This document shows, one piece after another, positions 60,969-62,627 of a stretch of DNA of 62,627 nucleotides. The translations under genes and the position numbers were made by a program. This DNA is from Lactobacillus equicursoris DSM 19284 = JCM 14600 = CIP 110162 (lineage in GTDB: Bacteria > Bacillota > Bacilli > Lactobacillales > Lactobacillaceae): assembly GCF_001434815.1 (NCBI RefSeq), contig NZ_AZDU01000003.1, positions 1 to 62,627 on the forward strand. Reading direction: 5' to 3'. The notes below the pieces were generated by a model, which worked only from the letters and a program-made list of their open reading frames with translations, was not told where the DNA came from and did no database searches. Numbering within the stretch: position 1 is the first letter of the stretch; the number at the start of each line of letters is the position of its first letter.

Positions 60969-60981
60969 GAAAAATCTACTT

Positions 60982-62127
60982 TTACAGTTCGAACTTGACG
61001 ATGACCCAGCCGATCAAGGACAGGATGATCACGCCAGCGATTTGATAGCCCAGCCACTTCGGGAAGAATTTCTTCTTGGCTTCCTTAGAAGCGTGGGCGT
61101 AGAAGGTCTTCATGACCAGCATGTTGGCCATGGACCCGATTGGTGAGCCAAAGCCCCCGATGTTGGAGCCCAAAGTCAAGGCTTCAGCGTACTTGGAGAA
61201 CTTGCCGACTAAGATAGTTGAAGGCACGTTGCTCATGACTTGGCTGGACAAGATAGCAGTCCAGTAAGTGCTCATTTCGGTCCCGACAAAGCCGTGGATA
61301 GCCGTTACGACCCAAGGAATCTGCTGGATGTCGCTGATGAAGACAAAGAACAGAGTGAAAGTGAGCAGCAAGGAGTAGTCGATGTGGAGCAGGATCTTCC
61401 AGTTGACGATCAAGGCCCAGATGATGGCGGCCAGCATCGGCATCCAGATTGGGACAAACTTGAAGACGCCGACGAAGAAGAAGGCAAAAATCAAGGTGGT
61501 CACAATAGTCATCGGCCAGCTGACTTCAATTTCGACAACTTCTTGAGTTGGAATTTCCTTCTTAGGAATAAAGAAGAAAATGCACAAGAAGACTACCAAG
61601 GCTCCGATCAGGTAAGGCAGGGTCCATTTAAAGAAGGTGGCCGGCATCAGGTGGTAGTTGGAAACCACGAAGATGTTGTGGGGGTTGCCCCAAGGCGTGA
61701 AGGCCGCCCCGATGTTGGCCCCCATCCCGATCAAGGTCGCTGGCAGGATTTCTGGCAGCTTGTACTTCTTGGCAATGTTCAAGTAGAGCGGAATCATGGT
61801 CAAGCAAGTGATGTCGTTGCCGAGGAACATGCCGGAGAAGACTGATAACAAGGTAAACAGCAAGATTAGCTTTCTAGTGGAGTCAGCGATCGCCGTCAGT
61901 TTATAGGCGATGATGTCCAGGATGTGCAAGTAGCTGTAAACCTGGATCAAGACCAGCATGGTGGTAACTGATTCAATCGTGTGCCAGTTCATGTCGGCGT
62001 TGCGTGGCCGAGCGAAGAAGAGGCTGATCAAGGTGATGACGATCGTGATTTGCAGAATCTTGTCGCTAAAAATCTTTTTCAAAATTGCCGAAAAATTAAT
62101 TGAAGTTTTCGTTTTGGCGGCGTCCAT
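60982..62127 (-). CDS. Ion transporter (IT) superfamily permease, CitM/ArsB/NhaD-like
   Basis: 381 residues with about ten membrane helices. Two inverted repeats carry conserved Asn-Pro segments: GANIGAAFTPWGNPHN (about 135-150) and GSNIGGFGSPIGSMAN (about 320-335), the pattern of SLC13/CitM/ArsB/NhaD transporters. Substrate may be an organic anion, arsenite or Na+/H+; not decided. Monocistronic. Confidence 0.82.
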   Translation of the reverse strand: MDAAKTKTSINFSAILKKIFSDKILQITIVITLISLFFARPRNADMNWHTIESVTTMLVLIQVYSYLHILDIIAYKLTAIADSTRKLILLFTLLSVFSGMFLGNDITCLTMIPLYLNIAKKYKLPEILPATLIGMGANIGAAFTPWGNPHNIFVVSNYHLMPATFFKWTLPYLIGALVVFLCIFFFIPKKEIPTQEVVEIEVSWPMTIVTTLIFAFFFVGVFKFVPIWMPMLAAIIWALIVNWKILLHIDYSLLLTFTLFFVFISDIQQIPWVVTAIHGFVGTEMSTYWTAILSSQVMSNVPSTILVGKFSKYAEALTLGSNIGGFGSPIGSMANMLVMKTFYAHASKEAKKKFFPKWLGYQIAGVIILSLIGWVIVKFEL

Positions 62128-62627
62128 AAAAATTTCCCCTACTAAAAAATAAGCTAAACTCTTTACAAGAAGTTAACAGAAATAAAATGCAGTCTTTACT
62201 TACTTGTATTTCTATTTTCGGATATTTTGATCAAAATCTCAATAGATAAAAATTAACGAACAGATGTTATTGAAAGCATTTTGACAAATTGTGAACTTGC
62301 AAAAATGCCAATTTCGTCAGAAGCTTTTTTAGTATAAAAAATATGCAAAACCGCTTTTAATCTTAGAGCCACAAGGATTTATCCGGAAAAAGAAAAAAGC
62401 CGATTTGCTACTGTTTTTAAGTGAGTATAGCTCATCGACTTTATTCAATCCCAATTTTTGACTTTGTGAAAAAAGGGTACCACTGGAAGACTGGGAAAGC
62501 GTTATCAAAAATTTACTTCCTCGTCTTTCATAGTTAACCTAACTTTCTTCATTGTCTGTAACTAGAGATTATGCCAGACATGATCACTTGTTAATAACAC
62601 TAGTAAAGTTCCCAAAAGGTTGAAAAC
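62128..62627. other. AT-rich region without a recognised gene
   Basis: 500 bp to the window edge. It carries the promoter of the minus-strand permease gene. No ORF, RNA or clear terminator was found. Confidence 0.6.

Overview
The window looks like a chromosomal segment of Lactobacillus delbrueckii or a very close relative. The 333-residue D-lactate dehydrogenase closely matches, from memory, the classical L. delbrueckii subsp. bulgaricus enzyme. Coding DNA is moderately GC-rich with C/G-ending codons in highly expressed genes, promoters and riboswitches are of Firmicute type, and the walRKHIJ-htrA-rlmH block is the one found near the origin in lactobacilli. The subspecies cannot be decided from the sequence.

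Left part (0-19 kb): a MagIII-like DNA glycosylase; a redox/metal block (P1B ATPase, CopZ-like chaperone, Dps, two-cysteine FLP-type Crp/Fnr regulator); ldhA; a complete riboflavin operon (ribD-ribE-ribBA-ribH) behind an FMN riboswitch; a peptide deformylase; T-box-controlled luxS plus a MetQ-like binding protein; a low-GC patch with two secreted-protein/small-membrane-protein modules, one of them broken; a LysR/MetE-like pair; glucokinase; and an L-lactate dehydrogenase.

Middle (19-37 kb): a catabolic-looking island. It holds two FMN/FAD fumarate-reductase-type enzymes, two shikimate/quinate dehydrogenase paralogues, a type I 3-dehydroquinate dehydratase, three MFS carriers, two LysR regulators and a cinnamoyl-esterase-like hydrolase. 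Most of its transcripts carry CcpA (cre)-like sites. Together the genes could cleave chlorogenate-type esters and use quinate/shikimate and hydroxycinnamate as electron sinks; this is inference.

Right part (37-62 kb): an AAA/DUF4143 ATPase with repeat operators, small hydrophobic ORFs, two acyltransferases with a GT8 glycosyltransferase, tRNA-Lys, the walRKHIJ-htrA block, a DnaA-box-rich gap, rlmH, a second low-GC patch (secreted/membrane module, Rgg-type regulator with a possible short hydrophobic peptide, and a permuted papain-fold secreted protein with its membrane partner), a TPP-riboswitch ECF transporter lacking an S component, a DHA2 efflux pump, lemA-htpX and an IT-superfamily permease.

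The most unusual non-coding structure is a family of three repeat arrays (about 19.4-19.7, 24.7-25.7 and 58.4-59.3 kb). Each is built from a roughly 20-bp core starting GTTGA, repeated every 42 or 32 bp (four or three DNA helical turns), and each switches orientation once near its middle. No known element explains them.
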